Under the pieces are notes generated by a model, which was not told where the DNA came from, did no database searches, and saw only the letters and a program-made list of their open reading frames with translations. The translations under genes were made by a program, and so were the position numbers. Shown in pieces: positions 7,952-17,106 of a stretch of 64,000 nucleotides of DNA (positions are counted from its first letter, which is position 1; every line of letters starts with the position of its first letter). This DNA comes from an uncultured Lachnospiraceae bacterium (GTDB lineage: Bacteria > Bacillota > Clostridia > Lachnospirales > Lachnospiraceae), in assembly GCA_902793685.1 (NCBI GenBank), contig CADBEN010000002.1, positions 62,001-126,000 on the forward strand, read 5' to 3'.

Positions 7952-9734
7952 GGATCAGCCAGTTCCTCTCTTCTTCATTCAGCTTCGGTCCGATCTTCTT
8001 CCGCACCTGCGTCTGGTAAGCGTTGAAACGGTCCAGATCCTCGTCCGTCATCACTGACAGATCCAGAGGATCCGGGTCCAGGGGCGCGTAAGTCAGAGAC
8101 TCAAAGCAGTAAAACCCATCGTATTTCGGATGCCTGACGCAGAGCAGCAGGTTCTCCGTCCGGATGCCGTGGCTGCCTTCAACGTAGACGCCCGGCTCAT
8201 CGCTGGTGACCATGCCCGGTTCAAAGGGAATGTCTCTTCGGGCATCGGGATTCGGGCGGGTCCGCACGGATGCCGGCCCTTCGTGGACATTCAGAAGACA
8301 TCCGACGCCGTGGCCGGTGCCATGGTTGAAATCCAGCCCTCTTGCCCAGAGGGCCTGCCGTGCGAAGGTATCCAGGTTCATGCCGCGGGTCCCCCTTGGG
8401 AACACCGCGTTCATGAGGTTCAGCATGCCAACCACCGTCAGCGTATAGTTCCGCCGTTCTTCCTTCGTGGTCCTGCCGAGGGCGACAGTCCGGGTCACGT
8501 CGGTGGTGCCGTCCGTGTACTGTGCGCCGGAATCCACCAGGTACAGTCCCTTCGGAAGGATCTTCGCCGCCGTCTCCTCCACAGGGAAATAGTGCGGCAG
8601 GGCGGCGTTCGGCCCGTAAGCGGAGATCGTCGGGAAGCTCAGGGAGATGAACTTCGGGTCCGACGCCCGGAGTCCGTCCAGCATGGCCGCTGCGTCCGTC
8701 TCTGTGAGATACCTGTCTTTCCGCTTTCCGTAATCCGGCGCTGTGACCGCGGTCTTCAGCCGGTACAGGAATTTCGTGAGCCACACCCCGTCCCGGAGAT
8801 GGCAGTCCCGCATACATTTCTGCTCGGCCTCATTTTTAACGCATTTCAGGAGTGCCGCCGGGCTGACTGCGTCCTTCACCGAGTTCTGCCCGCTGACCCG
8901 CAGCCAGCAGTCATAGTTCACTGCGGACATATCCATCAGCACGGTCTCGCCGGAAAGCGCGGACAATGCCGCCGGGAAGCTGTCATAGTCGCAGACCTTG
9001 ACCCTCGCCTCCTTCATGGCGGCAAGGGCTTTGTCCGTCAGGGCCTGCTTCCGGACATACAGCCGGCAGGAGCGGTCCGTCAGGATCAGATAAGACAGAA
9101 AGACCGGGTTGCAGTTTATGTCGCTGCCCCTGAGATTCGTGATCCAGGCGGTCTCATCCAGCGCAGCGGTCACAAAAACCGAGGCATCTGCCTCTTTCAT
9201 CTTCTTCCGGAGGTCCTTAAGCTTGTCCTTTGTGCTCCGGCCTGTATACTTTTCCGGGACTGCCCACACCGGTTCGCCGCTTACAGGCGGACGGTCCTTC
9301 CAGATCTCGTCCACCGGATCCCGGTCCGGCTCGACGGTCCCGCCCTTTCCGATGACGGCCCGGGCAAGGCGGCTGCCCTGGTGGGCGCCCACAAGCCGGC
9401 CGGAAAAACCAAGCTTCATGCGTTCTGAAGCAGTCTTTTCAATAAACTCCTCCAAAAGCGGAACGCCGGGCTCTCCCAGCTTCATCAGCTCTACGCCGCT
9501 GCCCTTAAGCTCCCGCTCTCCCTGGATGAAATATCTCCCATCCGTCCAGAGATATGCTTTCTCCGGAAGGACCAGCAGGATGCTGGAATCCCCCGTAAAC
9601 CCGGACAGAAAGCGCACGCACTCGTCATGGGCGCCGATATATTCGCTCCCGTGGGCATCCCGGCACATGCTGATCCACGCCGTGATCCCGTGCCGTTCCA
9701 TCGCCTCCCTAAGAAGCGTCAGCTGTTCTCTCAT
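7926..9734 (-). CDS. Xaa-Pro aminopeptidase (M24B), three-domain type
   Basis: A 602-residue aminopeptidase P. Two creatinase-like N-terminal domains (about residues 1-300) precede the pita-bread catalytic domain, where metal ligands are visible: two Asp in VDSGAQYTDGTTDVTRT, His in GTGHGVGCLLNVHEG, Glu in SDEPGVYVEGSHGIRTEN and a final Glu near the end of the domain. A C-terminal M24_C extension ends in HETREIRR. The length fits the long eukaryotic-like form (about 590-600) rather than the 440-residue E. coli PepP. The enzyme removes N-terminal residues that precede proline, acts in the cytoplasm and needs Mn or a similar metal. The gene overlaps rlmD downstream. Confidence 0.93.
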   Translation of the reverse strand: MREQLTLLREAMERHGITAWISMCRDAHGSEYIGAHDECVRFLSGFTGDSSILLVLPEKAYLWTDGRYFIQGERELKGSGVELMKLGEPGVPLLEEFIEKTASERMKLGFSGRLVGAHQGSRLARAVIGKGGTVEPDRDPVDEIWKDRPPVSGEPVWAVPEKYTGRSTKDKLKDLRKKMKEADASVFVTAALDETAWITNLRGSDINCNPVFLSYLILTDRSCRLYVRKQALTDKALAAMKEARVKVCDYDSFPAALSALSGETVLMDMSAVNYDCWLRVSGQNSVKDAVSPAALLKCVKNEAEQKCMRDCHLRDGVWLTKFLYRLKTAVTAPDYGKRKDRYLTETDAAAMLDGLRASDPKFISLSFPTISAYGPNAALPHYFPVEETAAKILPKGLYLVDSGAQYTDGTTDVTRTVALGRTTKEERRNYTLTVVGMLNLMNAVFPRGTRGMNLDTFARQALWARGLDFNHGTGHGVGCLLNVHEGPASVRTRPNPDARRDIPFEPGMVTSDEPGVYVEGSHGIRTENLLLCVRHPKYDGFYCFESLTYAPLDPDPLDLSVMTDEDLDRFNAYQTQVRKKIGPKLNEEERNWLIHETREIRR

Positions 9735-9864
9735 AGTTATTCTCCTGTTCCGCGGTTCTTCCGGTCCGCGGCTTTCTGCCTTTTCCCTGTCCCGTACAGG
9801 GCCGGGCGATTTTTCCTTCAGCGCTTTTAAGACTTTATGTCCTCTCTCTGTCTGCAGGGCACGG

Positions 9865-10650
9865 TCAGATCAGCCCGAAACGGACGCAGGCATTCCAGAC
9901 TCCGTCCTCGCCGATGGGGTCCGTCACATAATCCGCGGCTTTCTTCAGCTCTTCCCGGCCGTTTCCCATGGCGATGCCCAGGGCGCACTCCTTCAGAAGC
10001 TCCAGGTCATTCAGGGAATCCCCGAAGGCGACGGTGTCCGCCGGATCCACATTGTAGTGCTGAAGAAGACGCTTCAGACCCTCTGCCTTGCTGAAGCCTT
10101 TCTCGATAACGTCCGCGCCGTAATCGATGGAAAACATCCGGAGAGAAACCTCCGGAAAGACCTGCTCCATGGCGCGCGCCTGGGCATCGGTGCCGATGAA
10201 GGCCACCGTCCGGATATCCAGCGCCATCAGCCGCTCCGGATCCCTGAACTGCCGTCCGCACTCGCCCCAGCGGCGGATCTCCGCCTCCTCGACGGCCTTC
10301 GGGTTCACGTAGATGTCCTCGTCCCCGATGGTGATTCCGAGACCTACGCCGTTTTCCGCGGCGTAATCCATCATCCTGCGGAGCAGTCCCTTGTCGATGA
10401 AGTGTTCGTACAGCAGCTTCCCGTCCGCCAGGACCTTGCTTCCGTTCTGCTCGATCCGTGCGTCCGGCCGGACAATATCCAGGTACTGTCTGCTGTAATA
10501 ATTGTCCATATCCCGGCCGGTCGCCAGAACAATAATGCTGCCCTTCTCCCGCAGCGCGTCCAGCGCCCGCAGAGAGCTCTCCGGCACTTTCATCGTCCGG
10601 TGGTCCAGCAGTGTATTGTCAAGATCGAAGCAGATGATCTTTCTGTTCAT
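9865..10650 (-). CDS. HAD-superfamily phosphatase, Cof type (class IIB)
   Basis: A 261-residue hydrolase with HAD motif I FDLDNTLLD, motif II VLATGRD, a class IIB cap (about residues 80-185) and motifs III/IV ending VAFGDSLNDLELLK and GIAMGNGREELKKAADYVT. Enzymes of this group dephosphorylate sugar phosphates, pyridoxal phosphate or flavin mononucleotide; the substrate cannot be inferred. I start at ATG 10650 because AGAGGAGAAGA precedes it and MNRKIICFDLDNT fits the family start, whereas the longer frame from 10683 only adds non-homologous residues and runs into the tRNA promoter on the other strand. The gene is divergent from the tRNA. Confidence 0.88.
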   Translation of the reverse strand: MNRKIICFDLDNTLLDHRTMKVPESSLRALDALREKGSIIVLATGRDMDNYYSRQYLDIVRPDARIEQNGSKVLADGKLLYEHFIDKGLLRRMMDYAAENGVGLGITIGDEDIYVNPKAVEEAEIRRWGECGRQFRDPERLMALDIRTVAFIGTDAQARAMEQVFPEVSLRMFSIDYGADVIEKGFSKAEGLKRLLQHYNVDPADTVAFGDSLNDLELLKECALGIAMGNGREELKKAADYVTDPIGEDGVWNACVRFGLI

Positions 10651-10677
10651 TCTCTTCTCCTCTGTTTCGAGAAACGC

Positions 10678-10705
10678 TTGCAATTTCCCGCCGCTCTGCT
10701 ATAAT
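10678..10705 (+). promoter_or_regulatory. Sigma-A type promoter of the tRNA-Pro gene
   Basis: TTGCAA (10678-10683) and TATAAT (10700-10705) are separated by 16 bases, and the tRNA starts 15 bases after the -10 box. Confidence 0.7.
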
Positions 10706-10719
10706 AATAAACGCTGTTG

Positions 10720-10794
10720 CGGGGCGTGGCTCAGTTTGGCTAGAGCGCACGGCTGGGGGCCGTGAGGCCGCAGGTTCGAATCCTGTCGCCCCGA
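10720..10794 (+). tRNA. tRNA-Pro (GGG)
   Basis: A full cloverleaf can be folded: acceptor CGGGGCG with CGCCCCG, D-stem GCTC/GAGC, anticodon stem CACGG/CCGTG with loop CTGGGGG (anticodon GGG), variable loop AGGCC, and T-arm GCAGG-TTCGAAT-CCTGT, then discriminator A. The length is 75 bases and the 3' CCA is not encoded (CTG follows). It reads CCC and possibly CCU proline codons. It has its own promoter and terminator. Confidence 0.96.
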
Positions 10795-10806
10795 CTGCAG
10801 AAGACC

Positions 10807-10845
10807 GTCCGGAACCTGATCCAGGTTCCGGACTTCTTTTTTTTT
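10807..10845 (+). terminator. Rho-independent terminator of tRNA-Pro
   Basis: GTCCGGAACCTG and CAGGTTCCGGAC form a perfect 12-bp stem with a three-base loop, followed by TTC and nine or more T residues. Confidence 0.92.
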
Positions 10846-10918
10846 CAGAATCATTTGTAAATCACAGCGGCTCTGCCTCAACAATTTTACCACATCTCCT
10901 ATCTGCAGACAAAGGGAA

Positions 10919-10949
10919 ACGAGGGCGGCCGGCCGCCCTCGTTTTTCCT
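10919..10949. terminator. Bidirectional palindrome, probable terminator
   Basis: ACGAGGGCGGCC and GGCCGCCCTCGT are directly adjacent, with TTTTCCTTT after them on the plus strand and TTTCCCTTTG on the minus strand. It sits between the tRNA and glgP ends and can block read-through from either side. The lack of a spacer loop makes the exact fold uncertain. Confidence 0.55.
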
Positions 10950-10950
10950 T

Positions 10951-10986
10951 TAAAACAAAAACGGGCCCTCGTCAATGAGGGCCCGT
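10951..10986 (-). terminator. Rho-independent terminator of glgP
   Basis: On the minus strand ACGGGCCCTC and GAGGGCCCGT form a 10-bp stem with a six-base loop, followed by TTTTGTTTTA. It lies 29 bases after the glgP stop codon. Confidence 0.88.
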
Positions 10987-11014
10987 CTGACTTCCGTCTC
11001 AAATGCCGGACAGA

Positions 11015-13639
11015 TCACTTCTTCGGGTGATGGAATTCGACCTCCACCTTCTTCAGATGCCAGATATCCCGGACGTACTCTTCGATGGTGCGGTCGGAGC
11101 TGAACTTGCCGGCGTTGGCGGTGTTCAGCATGCACATCTTCGCCCAGCCTGCCTCGTTCCGGTACGCCTGGTCCACACGGGTGCGGGCATGGTCGTAGGA
11201 GCGGAAATCCTTCAGGATGAAGTAGGTGTCCGCCTTGTCGGAGCTCTGGGTGTTCAGCAGCGAGTTGTACAGGTCGCGGAAACGTTCCGGATCATCCGGG
11301 CTGTAGAAGCCGTTGATCAGCTGCATCAGCACGCGGCGGATCTCATAATCGTTATTGAAGATCTCCATCGGGTTGTAGCCGCCGTTCTGCTCGTAGTTGA
11401 TGACCTCGTCCGCGGACAGACCGAAGATGAAGGCATTCTCCTCGCCCACCTCATGCACGATCTCGATGTTCGCGCCGTCCATGGTGCCCAGGGTCGGTGC
11501 GCCGTTCAGCATGAACTTCATGTTGGAGGTGCCGGAAGCTTCCTTGGAAGCCGTGGAGATCTGCTCGGAGACATCGGCCGCCGCAAAGATCAGCTCCGCG
11601 TTGGAGACACGGTAATCCTCGATGAAGACCACCTTGATCTTTCCGTTGATGCTGCGGTCGTTGTTGACGACATCGGCCACTGAGTTGATCAGCTTGATGG
11701 TGAGCTTCGCTCTCTTGTAGCCCGCAGCCGCCTTCGCGCCGAAGATGTAGGTGTGCGGGATCATGTCGAGGTTCGGGTTGTCCTTCAGCTGATTGTAGAC
11801 GAACATCACGTGAAGGATGTTCAGCAGCTGGCGCTTGTACTCATGCAGACGCTTGACCTGGACGTCGAAGATGGAGCGCGGATCCACGTCGATGCCGTTG
11901 TGCTTCTTGATATAATCCGCGAGGCGCAGCTTGTTGCGGTACTTGATGTTCATGAACTCCGCCTGGCACTGCGGGTCGTCCACATAGACCTCGAGCTTCT
12001 TCAGGGCCGGAAGGTCCGTGATCCACTCGTCGCCGATCTTCCTGGTGATCCAGTCTGCCAGCAGCGGGTTTCCGTGCAGCAGGAAGCGGCGCTGGGTGAT
12101 GCCGTTGGTCTTGTTGTTGAACTTCTCCGGGTACATCTCGTAGAAGTCTCTCAGCGTCTGGGTCTTCAGGATTTCCGTGTGGATCTTCGCGACGCCGTTG
12201 ATGGAGAAGCCTGCGCAGCATGCCATGTAAGCCATGCGGACCTTGCCGTTGTAGACCAGGGACATGCGGTTGATGCGGGCCTGATCGTTCGGGAACTTCT
12301 TCTGGATGTCCAGGATGAAGCGGCGGTTGATCTCCTCGACGATCTGGTAGATACGCGGAAGCAGTCTGGAGAAGAGCTCGATGGGCCAGGTCTCCAGGGC
12401 CTCCTGCATGATGGTATGGTTCGTGTATGCGCAGCAGTGGGTGACGATGCTCCATGCCTCGTCCCACTCCAGGCCTTCCTCGTCCAGAAGGATGCGCATC
12501 AGTTCCGGCACAGCCACCGTCGGGTGGGTGTCGTTCATCTGGAAGACCGCGTACTTCGGCAGCTCGTGGATATTGTCATGATGCTGCTTGAACTTCTTGA
12601 TGGCGGTCTGGATGGTGGCGGAAATGAAGAAGTACTGCTGCTTCAGGCGCAGCTCCTTGCCGCTGTAGTGGTTGTCGTTCGGATACAGGACCTCAGTGAT
12701 GGTGCGGGCCAGGTTCTGCTGCTCCACGGCTCTCTGGTAATCGCCCTTGTCGAAGGAATCCAGGCTGAAGGTGTTCATGGCCTCGGCATCCCACATGCGC
12801 AGGGTGTTGACCAGGCTGTTGCCGTAGCCCACGATGGGCAGGTCGTAGGGAATGGCCCGGACGCACTGGTAGCCGGCCTGGTAGAATCTCGGACGGCCGT
12901 TCTCAATGCGGGTTTCCACGTGGCCGCCGAAACGGACCTCGCAGGCATACTCGTCGCGCTTGATCTCGAAGGGATAGCCGTACTTCAGCCACTCATCCGG
13001 GACCTCCACCTGGTAGCCGTTGACGATCTTCTGCTTGAACATGCCGTAGTGGTACCGGATGCCGCAGCCGTAGGCCGGATAGCCCAGCGTGGACAGGGAA
13101 TCCATGAAGCAGGCCGCCAGACGGCCGAGGCCGCCGTTGCCGAGGGCCGGATCCGGCTCCTCGTCCTCAATGTTCGCCAGATCATATCCCAGCTCGGAAA
13201 GCACCTGCTTCACCACGTCCTGCTCCTGCAGGGCCAGGATCGTGTTGCCCAGCGCGCGGCCCACCAGGAATTCCATGGACATGTAATAGAGTTTCTTGAC
13301 GCCCTTCTCCTCGTAAGTCCGGTGCGTCGCGATCCAGTCATCGATGACGGTATCCTTTACGGAATACGCCACTGCCTGATAGATCTGCTGCGGAGTCGCG
13401 TCCTGGATCTCCTTTCTGTAGAGATTCTTCAGATTCGCGATGATCAGGGCTTTCATAGTCGCCTTATCCATCGTGTTCTCAGGCTTTGTCACTTTGACCT
13501 CCGTTTCGGAACCGGCAGCCTTTGCGGCTGTCTTTTTCTTTGCTTCTTTCATTTTCGTAACGATGTCCTCCCCGGTTGTCTTCAATGCTGTCTCCACTGC
13601 TGCACTGATATCTTTAAGCTTCGTTTTCTTTTCTGACAC
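11015..13639 (-). CDS. glgP: Glycogen/starch/maltodextrin phosphorylase
   Basis: An 874-residue GT35 phosphorylase that releases glucose-1-phosphate from alpha-1,4-glucans. Family signatures include PALGNGGLGRLAACF, the pyridoxal-phosphate site EASGTSNMKFMLNGAPT and the closing LGTMDGANIEI. The first 60 residues are a Lys/Ala/Thr-rich extension ahead of the usual phosphorylase start. The start used is a GTG at 13639 that overlaps the end of ileS by 26 bases; its ribosome binding site is modest (GGTGGA), and an ATG at 13549 after GGAGG is an alternative that would remove 30 residues. The arrangement implies co-transcription with ileS, an unusual partner, although an internal promoter cannot be excluded. 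Glycogen use links it to pgi elsewhere in the window. Confidence 0.94.
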   Translation of the reverse strand: MSEKKTKLKDISAAVETALKTTGEDIVTKMKEAKKKTAAKAAGSETEVKVTKPENTMDKATMKALIIANLKNLYRKEIQDATPQQIYQAVAYSVKDTVIDDWIATHRTYEEKGVKKLYYMSMEFLVGRALGNTILALQEQDVVKQVLSELGYDLANIEDEEPDPALGNGGLGRLAACFMDSLSTLGYPAYGCGIRYHYGMFKQKIVNGYQVEVPDEWLKYGYPFEIKRDEYACEVRFGGHVETRIENGRPRFYQAGYQCVRAIPYDLPIVGYGNSLVNTLRMWDAEAMNTFSLDSFDKGDYQRAVEQQNLARTITEVLYPNDNHYSGKELRLKQQYFFISATIQTAIKKFKQHHDNIHELPKYAVFQMNDTHPTVAVPELMRILLDEEGLEWDEAWSIVTHCCAYTNHTIMQEALETWPIELFSRLLPRIYQIVEEINRRFILDIQKKFPNDQARINRMSLVYNGKVRMAYMACCAGFSINGVAKIHTEILKTQTLRDFYEMYPEKFNNKTNGITQRRFLLHGNPLLADWITRKIGDEWITDLPALKKLEVYVDDPQCQAEFMNIKYRNKLRLADYIKKHNGIDVDPRSIFDVQVKRLHEYKRQLLNILHVMFVYNQLKDNPNLDMIPHTYIFGAKAAAGYKRAKLTIKLINSVADVVNNDRSINGKIKVVFIEDYRVSNAELIFAAADVSEQISTASKEASGTSNMKFMLNGAPTLGTMDGANIEIVHEVGEENAFIFGLSADEVINYEQNGGYNPMEIFNNDYEIRRVLMQLINGFYSPDDPERFRDLYNSLLNTQSSDKADTYFILKDFRSYDHARTRVDQAYRNEAGWAKMCMLNTANAGKFSSDRTIEEYVRDIWHLKKVEVEFHHPKK

Positions 13640-16600
13640 TCAGTTCCACCCTCTCACCATTCAGATTCCATTCTTTCACATATCCGTCAACGGCGTCGAA
13701 TGTCACTGCCGTCGCGAGAACGTTCTTCCGGATCAGCTCCTCGTTCTTTGCGATAATGTCCCTGATCTTGTCGTTGCCCTTCTCCCCGAGGACAATACGG
13801 TCGGTGACCTCGAATCCGGCCTCCTTGCGCATGGTCTGGACCTTGGAGATGACCTCGCGGACAAAGCCTTCCTCGATCAGCGCGTCGTCCAGCTTCGTAT
13901 CCAGGACGACGGTCACGGTGTTGTCCGCTTCCGTCACATAGCGGTCGGACTTGCCGACGTCGATCAGGAGGTCCGCCTCGGTGAGTTCCACCGCGGTGCC
14001 GTCGATGTCAAAGTGCAGCGCGCCGGTCTCCTTCAGCTCCTTCATGGCCGCCTGGCCGTCCAGGTTCTGCAGCTTCTCGCGGATCTTCCCGAGCAGCTTT
14101 CCGTACTTCGGGCCTACGGTGCGCATCTGCGGCTTGAAGGTGTAGGCGACAAACTGGTCCGCGTCGTCGGTGAACTCCACCTTCTTCACGTTCAGCTCAT
14201 CCTCGATGATCTCCACATACCAGCTGTCCAGCGTGTGGGGCGCCTTCACGTACATGGCTGCCAGCGGCTGGCGGTTCTTCAGGCCGGAGGTATTTCTCGC
14301 GGCGCGGCCCATGACGACGATCTTCAGGGTCTCGTCCATGTTGTCCTCGAGCTCCTTGTCGATCCAGGACTCGGTGACCTCCGGGAAATCACACAGATGG
14401 ATGGATTCCTTCGCGGAAGGATCCACGGTGCGGACGATATTCTGGTAGATCTGCTCCGTCATGAAGGGGATCATCGGCGCGGCGGCCTTGGAGATGGTCA
14501 CCAGCGCGGTGTACAGCGTCATGTAGGCGTTGATCTTGTCCTGCTCCATGCCCTTCGCCCAGAAGCGGTCGCGGCAGCGGCGGACATACCAGTTGGACAT
14601 GTCATCCACGAAATCCTGGAGCACACGGGCGGTCTCCGGGATACGGTAAGCGGCGAGATTCTCATCCACCGCCTTCACTGTGCTGGACATCTTCGACAGA
14701 AGCCAGCGGTCCATGACGGAAAGCTTCTCGTAATCCAGCGTATAGTCCATCGGATTGAAGCTGTCGATGTCGGCGTAGAGCACATAGAACGCGTAAGTGT
14801 TCCACAGCGTGCCCATGAACTTTCTCTGGCACTCCCGGACAGCCTTGTCCGAGAAGCGGCTGGGCAGCCACGGTGCGCCGTTTGAGTAGAAATACCAGCG
14901 GATCGCGTCGGCGCCGTGGGTCTCCAGCGCGTCGAAGGGATCCACCGCGTTGCCCTTGGACTTGGACATCTTCTGGCCGTTCTCGTCCTGCACATGGCCC
15001 AGGACGATGACGTTCTTGAAGGGCGCGCAGTTGAAGATCAGCGTGGAGATGGCCATCAGGGAATAGAACCATCCGCGGGTCTGGTCCACTGCCTCGGAGA
15101 TGAAGTCCGCCGGGAACTGGCTCTCGAAAAGCTTCTGGTTCTCAAAGGGATAGTGGTACTGCGCAAAAGGCATGGCGCCGGAGTCGAACCAGCAGTCGAT
15201 GACTTCCGGGACGCGGTGCATCTTCTTGCCGCAGTCCGGGCAGGGGATGGTGACTGCGTCCACATAGGGACGATGCAGTTCCAGATCCTCCGGATAATTG
15301 TCGGCGAGCTCTTTCAGCTCTTCCTTGCTGCCCACGCAGATCTGCTTTCCGCAGCTGCAGGTCCAGATGTTCAGCGGAGTGCCCCAGTAACGGTTTCTGG
15401 AAAGGCCCCAGTCCTGGACGTTCTCCAGCCAGGAGCCGAAACGTCCCGAACCCATTGACGGGGGGATCCAGTTGACCGTGTTGTTGTTCCGGATCAGGTC
15501 GTCCCGCACCGCGGTCATTCTGATGAACCAGGTGCTGCGGGCATAGTAGAGCAGCGGGGTATCGCAGCGCCAGCAGTAGGGATAATCATGGGTGAAGTAG
15601 GGCGCGTTGAAGAGCAGCCCTCTCTCCTCCAGGTCCTCAAGGACCTTCGGGTCCGCATCCTTGACGAACAGGCCGGCAAACGGCGTGTCCGCAGTCATGC
15701 AGCCCTTCTCATCGACGCGCTGGACAAAGGGCATGCCGTACTTCGCGCCGACGCGGTTGTCGTCTTCACCGAAGGCTCTCGCGATGTGGACGATGCCGGT
15801 ACCGTCCTCGATGGTGACGTAGGGATCGCACATCACATACCAGCCCTTCTCCTTCGGGGCCGGGACCACCGGATACAGCGGCTCGTACTCCCTGTACTCC
15901 AGGTCGGAGCCCTTCATGCGCTCCAGGATCTCGTAATCGCTTCCCAGATTCGCCTCCACCAGCGCTTCCGCCATGTAGTAGGTATAATCGCCCTGCTTCA
16001 CCTTCACATAGTCCAAGTCCGCGTTCACGCAGAGGCCGATGTTGGACGGAAGCGTCCAGGGCGTGGTAGTCCATGCGAGGAAGTAAGCGTCCTCTCCCTT
16101 CACCTTGAAGCGGACCGTCGCGGAGCGCTCCTTGACGTTCTTATAGCCCTGTGCCACCTCGTGGGAGGAAAGCGGGGTCCCGCAGCGCGGGCAGTAGGGG
16201 ACGACCTTGAAGCCCTGGTACAGGAGACCCTTGTCCCAGATCTTCTTCAGCGCCCACCACTCGGATTCGATGAAGGTGTCGTGATAGGTGACGTAGGGAT
16301 CGTCCATATCCGCCCAGAAGCCGACGGTCTTGGAGAAATCCTCCCACATCCCTTCGTACTTCCAGACAGACTCTTTGCACTTTTTGATGAACGGCTCCAG
16401 ACCGTACTTCTCGATCTGCTCCTTGCCGTCCAGGCCGAGCAGCTTCTCGACCTCGATCTCCACGGGCAGTCCGTGGGTGTCCCAGCCGGCCTTTCTCGGG
16501 ACCTTGCAGCCCTTCATGGTGCGGTAACGCGGAATCATGTCCTTGATGACGCGGGTCAGGACGTGGCCGATATGCGGCTTTCCGTTGGCCGTCGGCGGTC

Positions 16601-16736
16601 CGTCGTAGAACATATAGGTCGGACTGTCCTTGCGGTCTTCGATGGACTTTTCGAAAATCTTCTGATCATCCCAGAATTTCTCGATTTCCTTCTCTCTCCC
16701 GACAAAGTTGAGATCAGCAGGAACTTTCTTGTACAT
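13614..16736 (-). CDS. ileS: Isoleucyl-tRNA synthetase (long, IleS2-like form)
   Basis: A 1040-residue class I synthetase that charges tRNA-Ile. The HIGH box appears in GKPHIGHVL, the KMSKS box in GQKMSKSKGN, and WDTHGLPVEIEVEK and AGWDTHG mark the catalytic and editing domain entry. Cysteine pairs (CPRCG, CPDCG) suggest bound zinc. The length and the opening MYKKVPADLNFVGREKEIEK match the eukaryote-like IleS2 type, a group known for low mupirocin sensitivity (family knowledge, not tested here). Start ATG 16736 follows AAGGAGGAAAGAGAC. The frame stays open 120 codons further upstream, but that stretch is the T-box leader and not protein. Expression is controlled by the leader. Confidence 0.96.
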   Translation of the reverse strand: MYKKVPADLNFVGREKEIEKFWDDQKIFEKSIEDRKDSPTYMFYDGPPTANGKPHIGHVLTRVIKDMIPRYRTMKGCKVPRKAGWDTHGLPVEIEVEKLLGLDGKEQIEKYGLEPFIKKCKESVWKYEGMWEDFSKTVGFWADMDDPYVTYHDTFIESEWWALKKIWDKGLLYQGFKVVPYCPRCGTPLSSHEVAQGYKNVKERSATVRFKVKGEDAYFLAWTTTPWTLPSNIGLCVNADLDYVKVKQGDYTYYMAEALVEANLGSDYEILERMKGSDLEYREYEPLYPVVPAPKEKGWYVMCDPYVTIEDGTGIVHIARAFGEDDNRVGAKYGMPFVQRVDEKGCMTADTPFAGLFVKDADPKVLEDLEERGLLFNAPYFTHDYPYCWRCDTPLLYYARSTWFIRMTAVRDDLIRNNNTVNWIPPSMGSGRFGSWLENVQDWGLSRNRYWGTPLNIWTCSCGKQICVGSKEELKELADNYPEDLELHRPYVDAVTIPCPDCGKKMHRVPEVIDCWFDSGAMPFAQYHYPFENQKLFESQFPADFISEAVDQTRGWFYSLMAISTLIFNCAPFKNVIVLGHVQDENGQKMSKSKGNAVDPFDALETHGADAIRWYFYSNGAPWLPSRFSDKAVRECQRKFMGTLWNTYAFYVLYADIDSFNPMDYTLDYEKLSVMDRWLLSKMSSTVKAVDENLAAYRIPETARVLQDFVDDMSNWYVRRCRDRFWAKGMEQDKINAYMTLYTALVTISKAAAPMIPFMTEQIYQNIVRTVDPSAKESIHLCDFPEVTESWIDKELEDNMDETLKIVVMGRAARNTSGLKNRQPLAAMYVKAPHTLDSWYVEIIEDELNVKKVEFTDDADQFVAYTFKPQMRTVGPKYGKLLGKIREKLQNLDGQAAMKELKETGALHFDIDGTAVELTEADLLIDVGKSDRYVTEADNTVTVVLDTKLDDALIEEGFVREVISKVQTMRKEAGFEVTDRIVLGEKGNDKIRDIIAKNEELIRKNVLATAVTFDAVDGYVKEWNLNGERVELSVRKENEA

Positions 16737-16769
16737 GTCTCTCTTTCCTCCTTGAAAAGTGCGGCACGC

Positions 16770-17061
16770 GGAAAAAAGAACAGGCTTCCGCCCATGAAGG
16801 ACGGAAGCCTGGATAATATCCTGCTCCGCTGTACCACCTGCATACTGACATATGTGTTCCCTTAACGCGGGCCGGACGTCATTCCCTATTGGATCCGCCG
16901 TCCGCCGTCTTCCGGGACTCTTCCCGGCCGCGGACCGCGCATCTTTCGGAAACGCAGCTCTGAAGTGATTTTCAGTACCCTTTACTCGCGCCGGGATCCC
17001 ACCATCCCCGGCTCTCTGAAGCTTTCCGCGGCACTTACTCTCTTCGTCTTCGCCTTTAAAC
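16770..17061 (-). promoter_or_regulatory. T-box leader (riboswitch) of ileS, specifier AUC
   Basis: The leader between promoter and ileS holds the T-box sequence AGGTGGTACAGCG (16839-16827), followed by the terminator stem CAGGCTTCCG/CGGAAGCCTG (16811-16781) and TTCTTTTTT. The likely specifier codon ATC (16969-16967) lies in CTGAAAATCACTTC, matching isoleucine. Upstream the GC-rich Stem I arm GCCGGGGAT..ATCCCGGC is visible. Uncharged tRNA-Ile should pair with specifier and T-box bulge and prevent termination. Confidence 0.93.
16772..16811 (-). terminator. Regulated terminator inside the ileS T-box leader
   Basis: A 10-bp stem with an 11-base loop is followed by TTCTTTTTT. The alternative pairing with the T-box sequence just upstream forms the antiterminator. 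Confidence 0.88.
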
Positions 17062-17067
17062 TCGACC

Positions 17068-17096
17068 ATTATATAGGAATGCGGCCATTCTGTCAA
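17068..17096 (-). promoter_or_regulatory. Promoter of ileS
   Basis: A consensus TTGACA (17096-17091), 17-base spacer and TATAAT (17073-17068) on the minus strand, placing the transcript start at about 17061. Confidence 0.9.
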
Positions 17097-17106
17097 CTGA
17101 AACCGC

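Noticed and set aside
10699..10893. 64-residue minus-strand frame containing GRQDSNLRPHGPQPCALA
   Set aside because: It is the reverse strand of the tRNA-Pro gene and terminator; this translation is a well-known spurious protein.
13440..14885. 481-residue plus-strand frame opposite ileS and glgP
   Set aside because: Antisense shadow with no recognisable motif.
16737..17096. 120-residue N-terminal extension of IleS
   Set aside because: The region is the T-box leader with its own promoter and terminator, and AGGAGG supports the start at 16736.
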